Made by a program: the position numbers and the translations under genes | Assembly: GCA_029259795.1 (NCBI GenBank) | Contig: JAJDEM010000044.1 | Location: 1 to 41,920, forward strand | Direction of reading: 5' to 3' | Length of the DNA: 41,920 nucleotides | Source: Planctomycetota bacterium | GTDB lineage: Bacteria; Planctomycetota; PLA2; JAEUHO01 | Notes under the pieces: model-generated | Database searches by the model: none | Told to the model about the DNA's origin: nothing | Seen by the model: only the letters and a program-made list of their open reading frames with translations | In this document: one piece after another, positions 32,552 through 41,460 of the stretch | Layout of the letters: each line of letters opens with the position of its first letter | Numbering within the stretch: position 1 is the stretch's first letter

Positions 32552-33604
32552 GTGAGCATCGTCTATCTCGGCATCGGCCCGTCGGAAGTCAGTGCGGCTG
32601 TCCGCCAGGACCTCGCCGACTTGGCCACCAGCGGCCTTCTCTCGGAGAGCCACCGCGGGCCCGCAGTCCAAAACGAGCTCAAGCAGACGACCGCCAATCT
32701 GCGCAGCGCGATGGGCATACCCGCCGACTACGCCGTCATCTTCCAGCCGTCGGCAACGGCAGCCATGGAGCTGATCCTGCGCAACACGGTGCGCGCGCGC
32801 TCATTTCACTTCGTGGACGGCGCCTTCTCGGGCCGCTTCGCCTCGACCGCCGACCAGATCGGCATCGGCACGACGGTTCACGATCACGCGTGGGACGAGC
32901 CGCTCCTGCCGGAGGAGGCAAGGATCGACGATGTCGTCGAGCTGATCTCCCTGGCGCACAACGAGACCAGCACCGGCCAGATGTGGCCGTGGGAGACCAT
33001 CCGCGCGCTGCGCGAGCGCCACCCCGACCCGCTGCTCTCCATCGACGTCACGTCCACCTTCGGTGCGGTCGCCATGGACTGGACCTTGGCCGACTTCTGG
33101 TTCTTCTCCGTCCAGAAGTGCATGGGCCTTCCGGCCGGACTCGGCGTACTGATCGCCAGTCCGCGCGCTGTCGATCGTGCGCGTGAACTCGGGCCGCTCC
33201 GGCAGGTGGCTGGCTGGCAGGACCTCGTGGGCCTCGCCGAGCGCATCAAGGTCGGAGAGACCGTCGAGACGCCCAACGTGCTGGGCATCGCGTTGCTGGG
33301 TCGCCAACTGGCCCGCTGGGATCTCGCCCGCATCGACGCCGACACCCACGCCAAGGCAGCCTGCGTCGCCGAGGCCGTCTCAGACGAGGCGTACTTCATA
33401 CGCGACCCCGCCTGGCGTTCCGTCACCGCGCACAACCTGCAGTTTGACGACGTCGCCGCCGTGAAGGCCCGAGCCCTCACAGCGGGCTTTGCGCTCGGCG
33501 CGGGCTACGGCCCCTTGCGCGAGAAGTGCGTGCGCCTCGCGACGTTCCCGACCGTGACGGTCGATCAGGTTCGCGAGGCGCTGGCTGCGATCACCGGGGT
33601 CTAA
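32552..33604 (+). CDS. serC: Phosphoserine aminotransferase (class V, PLP-dependent)
   Basis: 350 residues from a GTG with AAGGAGG 8 bases upstream. It begins VSIVYLGIGPSEVSAAV, like the N-terminus of SerC proteins. SHRGPAVQNELKQTTANLRSAMGIP, FQPSATAAMELILRN (cofactor phosphate cup), HNETSTGQ, Asp165 in SIDVTSTFG (pyridine nitrogen) and Lys189 in FFSVQKCMGLPAG (Schiff base) are all present. The enzyme converts 3-phosphohydroxypyruvate and glutamate to phosphoserine and 2-oxoglutarate. Placement directly behind serA, with serB nearby, supports this role over other class V aminotransferases. The gene ends 52 bases from the convergent gluzincin gene. Confidence 0.9.
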   Translation: MSIVYLGIGPSEVSAAVRQDLADLATSGLLSESHRGPAVQNELKQTTANLRSAMGIPADYAVIFQPSATAAMELILRNTVRARSFHFVDGAFSGRFASTADQIGIGTTVHDHAWDEPLLPEEARIDDVVELISLAHNETSTGQMWPWETIRALRERHPDPLLSIDVTSTFGAVAMDWTLADFWFFSVQKCMGLPAGLGVLIASPRAVDRARELGPLRQVAGWQDLVGLAERIKVGETVETPNVLGIALLGRQLARWDLARIDADTHAKAACVAEAVSDEAYFIRDPAWRSVTAHNLQFDDVAAVKARALTAGFALGAGYGPLREKCVRLATFPTVTVDQVREALAAITGV

Positions 33605-33656
33605 CCCGGGGCCGGTCTTCCCGCCCCCTACACCGTTCGCCGCCTTCGCTTCCCGA

Positions 33657-36600
33657 CTACTTCCGCTTCGACGGAACCTCGAGCTTCAGCGTCGCGAGGC
33701 CTGTCTGAGGGCCCCAGGTGGCCAGCCCGACGCGCGTGTTCCGCGGGATGGGGAGTAGCGAGGTCTCGTCGAACAGCGTCACGCCGCCGAGCTTCACGGT
33801 CAGTCGCCCGTCGTAGTAGGTGAACTCGAACTCCCGCAAGCCGTCCTTGTCCACGGGCACGGCGATCGGCGGGACCTGGAAGTAGAGGTGGTCGTAGCGC
33901 TCGAGCTGCGCAGCCACCTGATTCTTGCCGCGGGGATGCACGATCAGGTTCCAACCGGAGAGGCCGTCCTTGCTGCCGTCCCCCTGGATGGTCATGACGA
34001 ACTTGGGGCCCCTTGCGCCGGAGTCGATCTGCGCCGTGAAGCGCAGATCCGTGATGCCGTCCGTGAACTTGGGCTTGAGCCAGATCAAGTTGCTCGGCGA
34101 GTCCTTCGGAAAGCCCGGCCGCACCGTGTACTTGCGCCACGGGACCCGCTTGTCGGTCGCTTGGCCGACGAGGCGTGCGTTGACGACCTTCCAGTTCCCA
34201 ACGACCGGCTTGAGTTTCGCGCTGAAGCTCTTGCGCTTGAAGTTCATCTTCAACGCGGACTTCCAGCCGATGCGCTTCTTGGCGGCCCGGCGCGCGCCCT
34301 GGCTCGTCGAGCCCTGATCCGTCGGCGAGGCGCGGGTGTCGACCGTCAGGCCCTTGATGGGCGCCCCGCGCGGCTGCGCGATCGCGAGAATGAACCCCGC
34401 ATCGCCACGGCGATTGCGGACCTTCACGAGCAGCTTGTTGCGCCCCTTCTGGAGCTTCACGGGGAGCTTCATCGCATCGGGCACGGGGGCGTAGGGCCCG
34501 CGCCACGCCAGCAGCCTCGAGCCGTTCCCGCCCGCATTGATGTAGTTCTCGACGAGGCGGTCGTTGAGAAACATCGTCAGGTCGTCGTCCGCGCGGACGT
34601 GGATGAAGGCGTCCATGGCCTCCGGCACGGTCAGAAACGTGAGCGCGTAGGTCGCCGTGTTGTCCTGGTAGGCGAAGTTGAAGTGGATCCAGCCCGTGCT
34701 GTCGCGCGAGACCACGCCCTGGCGCTGCGGATCCCGCCACTTGGAGACGTTCGCCTCCCCGGGGTACTCCTTCGTGTAGTCGATCTCGTACTCGGGCGGG
34801 AAGACGCCGGCGCCCGGCCCCACCCCCGCCTTCTTGAACGGGCCGATGACCTTCCACTCGTGGATGACGCCCAGTTCCTCGCGACTGACGCGTTCCGCCT
34901 CCTCGTGGTCGCGGCGCCGGTACGACTCCATCATCTTGCCGGCAATCAAGTCGCGCGGGATCGGCGAGCCGTGGAACTTGCGCAGCTCGGGCTCGGTCCG
35001 CTCGATGGCGTAGCCGCCCTTGGCGAACGCCTCGACCTCCTTCTGCACGGCGTCGCGGTCATCGGGGAGCAGCGGCAGCCGGAAGCGAATGAGGTCGTCG
35101 AACGCCTTGGGGCCGAACGCTCGGATGAGGAAGTACGCAACGGCCCGCGCGATGTAGGGAATGCGGCCATCCTTGAGCGGGGCCGCCCGGTACTCGCGAA
35201 AGAACTGGCGGTAGGGCTTCCAGTCGTGGAGGCGACCGACCTTGCTGAACTTCTCGACGAAGTGCAGGAAGAACCCCGCGCTGGGCCCGTACTCGTGCAT
35301 GCGCCAGTAGGCGACGTCCTTCTCGAGATAGTCCACCTTGAAGGCCTCGAGGTTGCGCTGGAACCCATGCAGACTGTCCGACGTCTGCCCAAGGGCTTCG
35401 TACGCGTAGGCCGCGCCAAAGTTGGCGAGCCCCTCGCGCCAGCCACTGATGATCGGACTCGTGTCGTCGATGCAGTGTGTGAGCTCGTGGTAGAGCAAGC
35501 CGTTGTCGATCCGCCGGCCCTTCTGGTCCGGCATGGCCTTCCCGATGTCGATGGTCTTGCCGCCGCCGACGCCGCCGCCGAAGTCCCACAACTCCTTGAA
35601 GTAGACGGTGACGCGATCGCCGCCGGGGTTGGGCTTGCGCCCGAACAGATCCGTGAGAAACACGTAGGCGAGATCGAAGCGGAGCTTCGACATCGGCGGC
35701 AGCGTCCCGACGAGATTCGTGGGTCCGATGAAGATGAACTTGTGCGACGCACTCGCGGTCGTGCGCGCCCACACCGGGTGGTTCAGGGCATCGTCGACGA
35801 CCTGTTGCTGCTCGGGGGGCGTGTCCTTGAGCCAGGTCTCGTCCAGGGCCTTGCGACGCGCAACGGCCCTCCCCCCAAGTTCCCCATCGGGACTGTTGAG
35901 GGCAAGCCCGCGTAGCGCGAGGCTCGCGGGCGCGTACATCTTCTTCCGGGCCCACGCCTCGGCCTTCTCGAAGAGTGCCTTGGTGTAGCCATTCGCCTTC
36001 ACGGCCGAGGCCACGAGCGCCTTCTCCTCGTCGGTGGCGCTCTGCAGGATGCGGACGTGGAGATCCGTGATGTCGCGCTGGGTACGCACGGCGTCGTCGA
36101 CAGCCCCGATGACCGCGCCGCCTGCGTCCTCGCTGAGCTTGCCCCCCACGGCCTCGAGAATGCGCAGCGAGGCGTGATACTGCTTGCGGCGGAACGCGCC
36201 GCTCGAGATGAGCTTGAGGTAGCGGTGCTTTTCGGCCTTGATCCGACCGGCGATGATCTCGCGTTCGACCACGCTGATCGGGCGCGGCGGCAGGTGTCCG
36301 AGCTTCAAGATCGCGTCCCGGAAGCGGTACTTGGGGCCGTCTTCCACCGAGCGCCGCATGCCGAGCTCGAGTGCACTCCACGCGTCGGCCAGGCGCCCTT
36401 TGCTCGCGAGGTCGGCGGCGGCCGCGAGGATCGAGTCGACCAGCGGGCCTTCCTCGAGCGGCCCGAAGTCGGGCAGGTCGAAGTGGGCCACGCGGATCCA
36501 GTGACTGTAGCGCTGCCCCTCCATGCGCGGGACGAGGGTGCGGTCGGCCTTCGGGTCGTAGAACCCGACCCAGAAGCCCATGGGCGCGCCGGGCTTGACG

Positions 36601-36950
36601 CGAATGGGCAAGGGCGCGGGCACCTCGTAGGCAACGACCTGCCCCTTCTTCCAGGTGCCGACGGCGGGGTCGGGCGCATGGTCGAGCGTGACGCCGGACT
36701 GCCGCCAGGCCAGGAGGCGGAGCTCGACGCGGTAGGGCCGGTCGATGTCTTCGAGCGCCTTGAAGCTCAGCTTCAGGGTGACCATGCCAGTTGCGGCGGC
36801 CTCCTTGAGGTCGACAGTGCCCGTGACCTCGATCGGCACGTCCCGTCGGTTGTCCTCCTCCTCGTCCTCGTCCGCACGGGCCGGCGCGGTGGCCAGGCCG
36901 AGGCCCAGGAAGACGAGCACCAGCAGCCAGGAGAGTCGATGCAGCAGCAT
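33657..36950 (-). CDS. Large exported gluzincin-type metallopeptidase-like multidomain protein
   Basis: 1,097 residues from ATG 36950, chosen for its signal peptide (MLLHRLSWLLVLVFLGLGLATAPARA). The open frame upstream is a shadow of the next gene. Domains in order: a beta-sandwich region (about 40-160) with acidic start EDEEED; a helical region; a peptidase domain with LLYHELTHCIDD (His488, Glu489, His492) and GWREGLANFG (Glu506 as third zinc ligand), the gluzincin pattern of M1/M61-like enzymes; a galactose-binding or PA14-like region with VRADDDLTMFLNDRLV and GRNKLLVKVRN; and a C-terminal jelly-roll with FEFTYYDGRLTVKLGGVTLFDE like DUF1080/concanavalin-type domains. The last two are carbohydrate-binding types, so it may act on cell-surface glycoproteins. 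Third in a minus-strand set. Confidence 0.75.
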   Translation of the reverse strand: MLLHRLSWLLVLVFLGLGLATAPARADEDEEEDNRRDVPIEVTGTVDLKEAAATGMVTLKLSFKALEDIDRPYRVELRLLAWRQSGVTLDHAPDPAVGTWKKGQVVAYEVPAPLPIRVKPGAPMGFWVGFYDPKADRTLVPRMEGQRYSHWIRVAHFDLPDFGPLEEGPLVDSILAAAADLASKGRLADAWSALELGMRRSVEDGPKYRFRDAILKLGHLPPRPISVVEREIIAGRIKAEKHRYLKLISSGAFRRKQYHASLRILEAVGGKLSEDAGGAVIGAVDDAVRTQRDITDLHVRILQSATDEEKALVASAVKANGYTKALFEKAEAWARKKMYAPASLALRGLALNSPDGELGGRAVARRKALDETWLKDTPPEQQQVVDDALNHPVWARTTASASHKFIFIGPTNLVGTLPPMSKLRFDLAYVFLTDLFGRKPNPGGDRVTVYFKELWDFGGGVGGGKTIDIGKAMPDQKGRRIDNGLLYHELTHCIDDTSPIISGWREGLANFGAAYAYEALGQTSDSLHGFQRNLEAFKVDYLEKDVAYWRMHEYGPSAGFFLHFVEKFSKVGRLHDWKPYRQFFREYRAAPLKDGRIPYIARAVAYFLIRAFGPKAFDDLIRFRLPLLPDDRDAVQKEVEAFAKGGYAIERTEPELRKFHGSPIPRDLIAGKMMESYRRRDHEEAERVSREELGVIHEWKVIGPFKKAGVGPGAGVFPPEYEIDYTKEYPGEANVSKWRDPQRQGVVSRDSTGWIHFNFAYQDNTATYALTFLTVPEAMDAFIHVRADDDLTMFLNDRLVENYINAGGNGSRLLAWRGPYAPVPDAMKLPVKLQKGRNKLLVKVRNRRGDAGFILAIAQPRGAPIKGLTVDTRASPTDQGSTSQGARRAAKKRIGWKSALKMNFKRKSFSAKLKPVVGNWKVVNARLVGQATDKRVPWRKYTVRPGFPKDSPSNLIWLKPKFTDGITDLRFTAQIDSGARGPKFVMTIQGDGSKDGLSGWNLIVHPRGKNQVAAQLERYDHLYFQVPPIAVPVDKDGLREFEFTYYDGRLTVKLGGVTLFDETSLLPIPRNTRVGLATWGPQTGLATLKLEVPSKRK

Positions 36951-36994
36951 GGGCGCATCGTACTCGCGGAGCGTTCCCGGGCGGGTACGGGGGG

Positions 36995-37822
36995 TCAGGC
37001 GAGTCCGAGAGTGGAGGCGGCCTCGTGCCAAGCCTCCGCCGTCTCGGCGGGCAGGTCCGGGTCGGAGGCGAGCACGGCACCCAGATGGCGCTGCCCATCC
37101 GGGGCAGAGACCCCGACGATGACGCGCGCGAGGCCCAGACGATCGGCCAGCTTCAGGGCAGCCTTCCGGAAGCTCCTCGCGTGACTCTCGTCGACGCCGT
37201 AGACGAAGGCGGTGAACGCACCAGCGAACGCCGAGCCCACGTACGCACCGAGCGTGCGGCGCAGGGCGTCGAAGTCCTTCGGCTCGAGATGCGGACCCAG
37301 CTCGACCTGCTTGCACTCCCCGCCGTGCTTCCAGGTGTAGGGGTCCATCGTGAAGAGCCACGGTCGGTCCAGATCGGGCGGCGGCAGCAGGGAGGGAACG
37401 AGCTCGCGCCACGGGCGCCCCTCGATCCGGACCGCGGTGCCCGCCCAGGCGGTGGCAAGGGCTGCACGTTTGGCCGGGTCGACCTCACAGAGGAGGCCGG
37501 CGATGCGCTCGCGCCCGAGGAGTGCGGCAAGCAACTCGGCGGTGTTCGGATAGTGCCCCGTGGTTGCGGCGGCGTGCGCGTACGCGCGCATCACCGCGTG
37601 CGAGGAGGCGTCGGCTGCTTCCGGCGGGAGGCATGCGACGGCCCCGAGCAGATCGCGGAGCGCCCGATTGTGCTCGTGCGGGTCGGGGCGTTCCGCCGCT
37701 TCAAAGGGCGCCATGGCGTGGGTGGCGACCAAGTAGAGCCCCGCTCCCTCCGTCGCAAGCGTGGCCGCGGCGTGGCACTCGATCGCGTGTTGCAGGAGGT
37801 TGCCGTTGTTGACTCGCGCCAT
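36995..37822 (-). CDS. Diverged RlmJ-like (23S rRNA adenine methyltransferase) family protein
   Basis: 275 residues, close to RlmJ (280). The order of landmarks matches RlmJ: NNGNLLQHAIE for its GNxxDVLKH; ATHAMAPFE where RlmJ has the SAM loop DTHAGAG; YPNTAELLAALL for YPGSPLIARLLL; LLCEVDP for LTELHP; LLPPPDLDRPWLFTMDPYTW for LPPxxRRGLxLIDPPYE. The glycines of the SAM loop and the second Pro of DPPY are missing, so the protein may not methylate rRNA as RlmJ does. It might be a binding protein or act on another substrate. No signal peptide is visible. It sits 10 bases downstream of the VOC gene and 44 bases upstream of the large peptidase gene. Confidence 0.5.
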   Translation of the reverse strand: MARVNNGNLLQHAIECHAAATLATEGAGLYLVATHAMAPFEAAERPDPHEHNRALRDLLGAVACLPPEAADASSHAVMRAYAHAAATTGHYPNTAELLAALLGRERIAGLLCEVDPAKRAALATAWAGTAVRIEGRPWRELVPSLLPPPDLDRPWLFTMDPYTWKHGGECKQVELGPHLEPKDFDALRRTLGAYVGSAFAGAFTAFVYGVDESHARSFRKAALKLADRLGLARVIVGVSAPDGQRHLGAVLASDPDLPAETAEAWHEAASTLGLA

Positions 37823-37832
37823 GCGGGGACGC

Positions 37833-38216
37833 TCAGCCCTCGATCAGGGCAAGCGTCGCGCCTGCCGGATCGCGGACGACGCAGAAGGGCTTGGCCCCCA
37901 TGGGGCGAGGCCCGTCGAGAACCGATCCGCCAAGCTCGACGCAGCGCTTTGCACTCGCCTCGACGTCCGCGACGGTGACGTAGATCATCCACTGCGCTGG
38001 CACGTTCGCGTTGGCGCCGCGCGCATGACAGACGCCGGCCACGCACTCGCCGGTGCCGGAGGCGATCATCTCGTAGTCGTTGTACTCGCCCATGTCGTGC
38101 GGCTTCGCGGCCCAGCCGACAACCTCGCTGTAGAAGTCGCGTACGCCGTCGGCATCGGGAACCGTCAAGTCCCGCCACACGATCGAGCCGAGCTTCTTCG
38201 CGCTGTCGTCACTCAT
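37833..38216 (-). CDS. VOC superfamily (glyoxalase/bleomycin-resistance-like) protein
   Basis: 127 residues from ATG 38216 with AGGAGG 6 bases upstream; the extra N-terminal residues to 38291 are non-family sequence. It has the paired beta-alpha-beta-beta-beta modules of the fold: IVWRDLTVPDADGVRDFYSEVVGW (start), then WMIYVTVADVEASAKRCVELGGSVLDGP, and PFCVVRDPAGATLALIEG (end). This subtype resembles PhnB/YdhG-like VOC proteins found near ArsR or AHSA1 genes. The catalytic metal ligands of true glyoxalase I are not all evident, so I give no substrate. First gene in the minus-strand set with the RlmJ-like and peptidase genes. Confidence 0.9.
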   Translation of the reverse strand: MSDDSAKKLGSIVWRDLTVPDADGVRDFYSEVVGWAAKPHDMGEYNDYEMIASGTGECVAGVCHARGANANVPAQWMIYVTVADVEASAKRCVELGGSVLDGPRPMGAKPFCVVRDPAGATLALIEG

Positions 38217-38348
38217 GGGAGCCCTCCTTCGGGGGCGGATCCTACCCCGCGATAGGCCCCGACGCCCTTGGGATGGAAGAGGCGCCCGCACGGTGAGCGC
38301 CGTGGCAGCCGGCGTCCTCAGCTAGCTCCGAGAGCGCATGGACGTCCC

Positions 38349-39734
38349 TCAGGGCGCGCTGATGACCCGTGAGACCGTGCCCGACGTACTCAGCGGAGAG
38401 ATCGCCCCGCTGGTCAGGACGTAGAGTTCGCCGCCCTCGTCTTTGCCGATGCCCATGAGCGCGCCGGGCAACGGCGCAGGCCCCGGCTGAACCAGGATGT
38501 CCCGCCGCTGCCACGCCGACGGCCCCGCGATGGCGCAGACGAACAGCCGTCCGACGGGATTGCCGAAGTCCGAAGCCCAGTCGCCGAAGACATAGAGGCC
38601 GCTCAACGCGGACACCCCGGGCCCGCGGTAGACATGACCGCCGATGATCGAGACACCGAGGCCGTGGTCGTAGTCGAGTACCGGGTCGAGCAGCGGTTCA
38701 CCCGACGGGCCCACCGTGGGACAGCCTGCGGGCGGCGCCGTCGGGTTCAGCGGATCGAAGCAGAGGAACCCCTCGCGGGTCGCCCAGCCGTAGTTTCCGC
38801 CGAGCACGATGTCGTTCAGCTCTTCGCGCAGCCCCTGGCCGACGTCGCCGCAGAGGAGCTTGTTCGTTCCGCCCGTGCCGTCGTCAAACGACAGGCGATA
38901 CGGGTTGCGCAGGCCGTATGCATAGATCTCATCGACGCCGGTGACGCCGACGAACGGGTTGGTCGGCGGCACCACATAGCTCTGGCCCATCGGCGGGACC
39001 GTGTCGACGTCGATCCGCAGGATCGCGCCCAGCGGCGTCGTGATGTCCTGGCCATGGCCGAGCGGCCCGTGGAGGCCGGGGACGGAGCCCAAGCCGTCGC
39101 CCGAGCCGCCACCATCGCCAAGGCTGAAGTAGAGGAACCCGTCGGGGCCGAAGACGACGGAGCCACCATCGTGGTTGAACTCGGGTTGATCCACCGTGTA
39201 GAGCACGCGCTCGGAGCTCGGATCGGCCACGTTGTTCGTGACGGGATTGCCCGTGACCGTGAACTCACTCAGCACCGATGTGTGGCAGCCGCGCGGGGTC
39301 CCGAAGCAGGGCTCGCCCATCGCGCCGGCGCGCGTGCGGCTGTAGCGCACGTAGAAGCGACCGTTGCTCGCGTATTGGGGATGGAAGGCAAGCCCAAGCA
39401 GGCCGCGTTCGTCGAAGCCACCGTCCAGGGTCACCATCAGGCCCGCGACATCGAGAAACGGCGCCGCCAGCAGCGTGTCCGTACCGTCCAGGATGCGGAT
39501 CTGCCCCGTCTGGAGCACGATGAAGCGTCGGCCGGAGCCGTCCCCCGCATGCGTGAGGAAGACGGGCGGGGGAAGCCCCGTCGCCAGCGGGACGAGTCCG
39601 ATCGACACGGGGCCGGGTGGCGTCGCCGCCGGGTCGCCCCCAGAAGCACCGCCACACGTGGGAAGGAAGAACAGGAGCGAGAAGACGAGCAGGCAGCGAC
39701 GCGCGCTCGCCAGGGGCGTGGGCATGGTGGGCAT
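38349..39734 (-). CDS. Exported PQQ-dependent glucose/sorbosone dehydrogenase-like protein
   Basis: 461 residues. The N-terminus has a lipoprotein-like signal (RRCLLVFSLLFFLPTCGGASG, Cys27). A six-bladed propeller follows with family landmarks: RGLLGLAFHPQY, NHDGGSVVFGPDGFLYFSLGDGGG, YGLRNPYRLSFD, DVGQGLREELNDI and GGNYGW. These are the GSDH/YliI-type motifs; members oxidise aldose sugars using PQQ and Ca2+, usually in the periplasm. The His in FNHDGG corresponds to the catalytic base of soluble glucose dehydrogenase. Many relatives in environmental bacteria have no tested substrate, so sugar oxidation is a family inference. Divergent from the SDR gene. The 148-base gap to it holds no clear promoter. 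Confidence 0.92.
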   Translation of the reverse strand: MPTMPTPLASARRCLLVFSLLFFLPTCGGASGGDPAATPPGPVSIGLVPLATGLPPPVFLTHAGDGSGRRFIVLQTGQIRILDGTDTLLAAPFLDVAGLMVTLDGGFDERGLLGLAFHPQYASNGRFYVRYSRTRAGAMGEPCFGTPRGCHTSVLSEFTVTGNPVTNNVADPSSERVLYTVDQPEFNHDGGSVVFGPDGFLYFSLGDGGGSGDGLGSVPGLHGPLGHGQDITTPLGAILRIDVDTVPPMGQSYVVPPTNPFVGVTGVDEIYAYGLRNPYRLSFDDGTGGTNKLLCGDVGQGLREELNDIVLGGNYGWATREGFLCFDPLNPTAPPAGCPTVGPSGEPLLDPVLDYDHGLGVSIIGGHVYRGPGVSALSGLYVFGDWASDFGNPVGRLFVCAIAGPSAWQRRDILVQPGPAPLPGALMGIGKDEGGELYVLTSGAISPLSTSGTVSRVISAP

Positions 39735-39882
39735 GGGGCCTCGATCGTTGGGGGGACGTGCGACCGCGCCGCCCGCCTCCCACGCCCCGGAGCCGCGACT
39801 CGATCGTGTTGTTCTCTCTTCCTTCTATACCCCACTGGTACCGTCCGGACGGGCCTCAGAGCCCGAATGTGAAGGAGCCCCC

Positions 39883-40662
39883 ATGGCTACGTCCCGTGCA
39901 CTCGAAGGGCGCGTCGCGCTCATTACCGGCGGCTCTTCCGGCATCGGCCTCGCCACCGCCGAGACCTTTGCGCGTGCAGGCGCCACCGTCGCCCTCACCG
40001 GTCGTCGGGCCGAGCCACTGGCGGAAGCAGCCGCCCGGGTCGAAGCGCTCGGCGGCCGCGCCTTGGCCCTGCCTGGGGATGTGCGCGACGAGGCTCACGC
40101 GGCGGAGGCGGTCGCCGCGGTCGTGGCGACCTTCGGCGGCCTGGACATCCTCGTGAACAACGCGGGGGTGATCGGCGCGGGGCCGCTCGAGGACACGAGC
40201 CTCGAGGAGTGGCAGCGGCTGATCGACATCGACCTCACGGGCCCCTTCCTGTTTGCGCGCGCGGCCATCCCGCACCTGAAGGGTCGAACCGGGGCCGCGA
40301 TCGTCAACGTGTCGAGCGTGGCGGGGACCCGCCCCTACCCGGGCATCGCACCGTACTGCGTGGCCAAAGCGGGGCTTGACCGTCTGACAGAGTGTCTCGC
40401 GCTCGAGCTGGCCCCGCACGGGGTACGCGTGAATGCGATCAACCCGGGCGTCGTGAAGACCAACCTCCACAAGGCCACGAACACCGTCCCGGATTACGAC
40501 GCCTTCCTTGCGCGCAGCGAAGAGACGCACCCCCTCGGCTTCTACGGCGCCCCCCAGGACGCTGCCGACTTGATCCTCTTCCTCGCGAGCGGACAGAGTC
40601 GCTGGATCACGGGTGGCCTGATTCCGCTGGATGGCGGACGCGCCCTGACTTCGTTACGCTGA
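39883..40662 (+). CDS. Short-chain dehydrogenase/reductase (classical SDR)
   Basis: 259 residues from ATG 39883 with AAGGAG upstream. The cofactor loop is [10 protein letters not shown] (Tx3GxGxG type), and TGRRAE after the second strand favours NADP. The catalytic set is visible: NNAG, Ser in VNVSSVAG, and the YCVAK motif (Tyr-x-x-x-Lys). [10 protein letters not shown] is the usual PG motif that contacts substrate. The C-terminal end [17 protein letters not shown] is the normal SDR terminus. It oxidises or reduces a hydroxyl or carbonyl group; the substrate cannot be read from sequence. The aquaporin gene follows after 25 bases, so the two may share a transcript without an obvious functional link. 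Confidence 0.95.
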   Translation: MATSRALEGRVALITGGSSGIGLATAETFARAGATVALTGRRAEPLAEAAARVEALGGRALALPGDVRDEAHAAEAVAAVVATFGGLDILVNNAGVIGAGPLEDTSLEEWQRLIDIDLTGPFLFARAAIPHLKGRTGAAIVNVSSVAGTRPYPGIAPYCVAKAGLDRLTECLALELAPHGVRVNAINPGVVKTNLHKATNTVPDYDAFLARSEETHPLGFYGAPQDAADLILFLASGQSRWITGGLIPLDGGRALTSLR

Positions 40663-40687
40663 GCGCTCCCCCACCCGGAGAGCACCG

Positions 40688-41392
40688 ATGCAGAAGAAGT
40701 TGGCCGCTGAGTTCCTCGGCACGCTCTGGCTCGTCCTTGGCGGCTGCGGCACGGCGATCCTCGCGGGCGCCAGCGTGGGCTGGGTCGGTGTGAGCATCGC
40801 GTTCGGCCTCACTGTGGTGAGCATGGCGTACGCGATCGGCCACATCTCCGGATGCCACCTCAACCCGGCTGTCACGATCGGGCTTGCCGCCGCGGGACGT
40901 CATCCGAAGAACGAAGTTCTCGGCTACGTCATCGCGCAAGTCCTCGGCGGCATCGTCGGCGCCGGGATCATCTTCCTCATCGCCTCGAACATCCAGATGC
41001 CGCCGGGCGCGCCCGCATGGGAGGTTGGCGGCTTCGCGAGCAACGGCTACGGGGACCACTCGCCCAATGGCTACGGCATGGTCGCCGCCCTCATCTGCGA
41101 AGTCGCGATGACGTTCTTCTTCCTGCTGGTCATCATCGGCGCGACGTCAAAGGCTGCCTCGCCCGGCATGGCGGGGCTGGCCATCGGTCTCTGCCTCACC
41201 CTCATCCATCTCGTGAGCATCCCGGTCACGAACACTTCGGTGAACCCCGCGCGCAGCACGGGCCCGGCGTTGATCGCGGGGGCCGATGCCCTCGGCCAGC
41301 TGTGGCTCTTCTGGGTCGCGCCGATCGTTGGGGCCGTGTTGGCAGCCATCGTCCACAAAACGGTCCTGGGTGGCGACACGGAGACTGCGTAG
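40688..41392 (+). CDS. aqpZ: Aquaporin Z (water channel)
   Basis: 234 residues, nearly collinear with E. coli AqpZ. Both NPA boxes are present: [10 protein letters not shown] (59-61) and [10 protein letters not shown] (186-188). The selectivity filter residues match a water-specific channel: Phe39 in AFGLTV, His174 in [11 protein letters not shown], Thr183 and Arg189. This distinguishes it from glycerol facilitators, which have Gly or Phe at the His position. Six membrane helices and two half-helices are expected in the inner membrane, as a tetramer. The GGAGAG upstream gives an acceptable ribosome site. Downstream is a 15-base tandem repeat and the convergent thioredoxin-like gene. Confidence 0.97.
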   Translation: MQKKLAAEFLGTLWLVLGGCGTAILAGASVGWVGVSIAFGLTVVSMAYAIGHISGCHLNPAVTIGLAAAGRHPKNEVLGYVIAQVLGGIVGAGIIFLIASNIQMPPGAPAWEVGGFASNGYGDHSPNGYGMVAALICEVAMTFFFLLVIIGATSKAASPGMAGLAIGLCLTLIHLVSIPVTNTSVNPARSTGPALIAGADALGQLWLFWVAPIVGAVLAAIVHKTVLGGDTETA

Positions 41393-41430
41393 CGCGGCAG
41401 CCTCGCCGCCAGGCGCAGCGAGCACGCCGC

Positions 41431-41460
41431 CAGGCCTAGCGGACCCAGGCCTAGCGGATC
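41431..41460. repeat. 15-bp tandem direct repeat at the end of the thioredoxin-like gene
   Basis: 41431-41445 (CAGGCCTAGCGGACC) and 41446-41460 (CAGGCCTAGCGGATC) differ at one base. The second copy contains the stop codon of the thioredoxin-like gene. It looks like a recent slippage duplication. CGCCGCCAGGC is also repeated just upstream (41404-41435). Confidence 0.7.

Noticed and set aside
30393-32555. 720-codon plus-strand open frame
   Set aside because: Out-of-frame shadow over serA and antisense to the lipoprotein; composition is Arg/Gly-rich nonsense.
33888-35915. 675-codon plus-strand open frame
   Set aside because: Antisense shadow of the gluzincin gene; it is rich in Arg, Leu and Glu and has no family features.
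36951-37412. 154-residue N-terminal extension of the gluzincin
   Set aside because: It overlaps the RlmJ-like gene on the same strand, is Arg-rich, and would bury the signal peptide.
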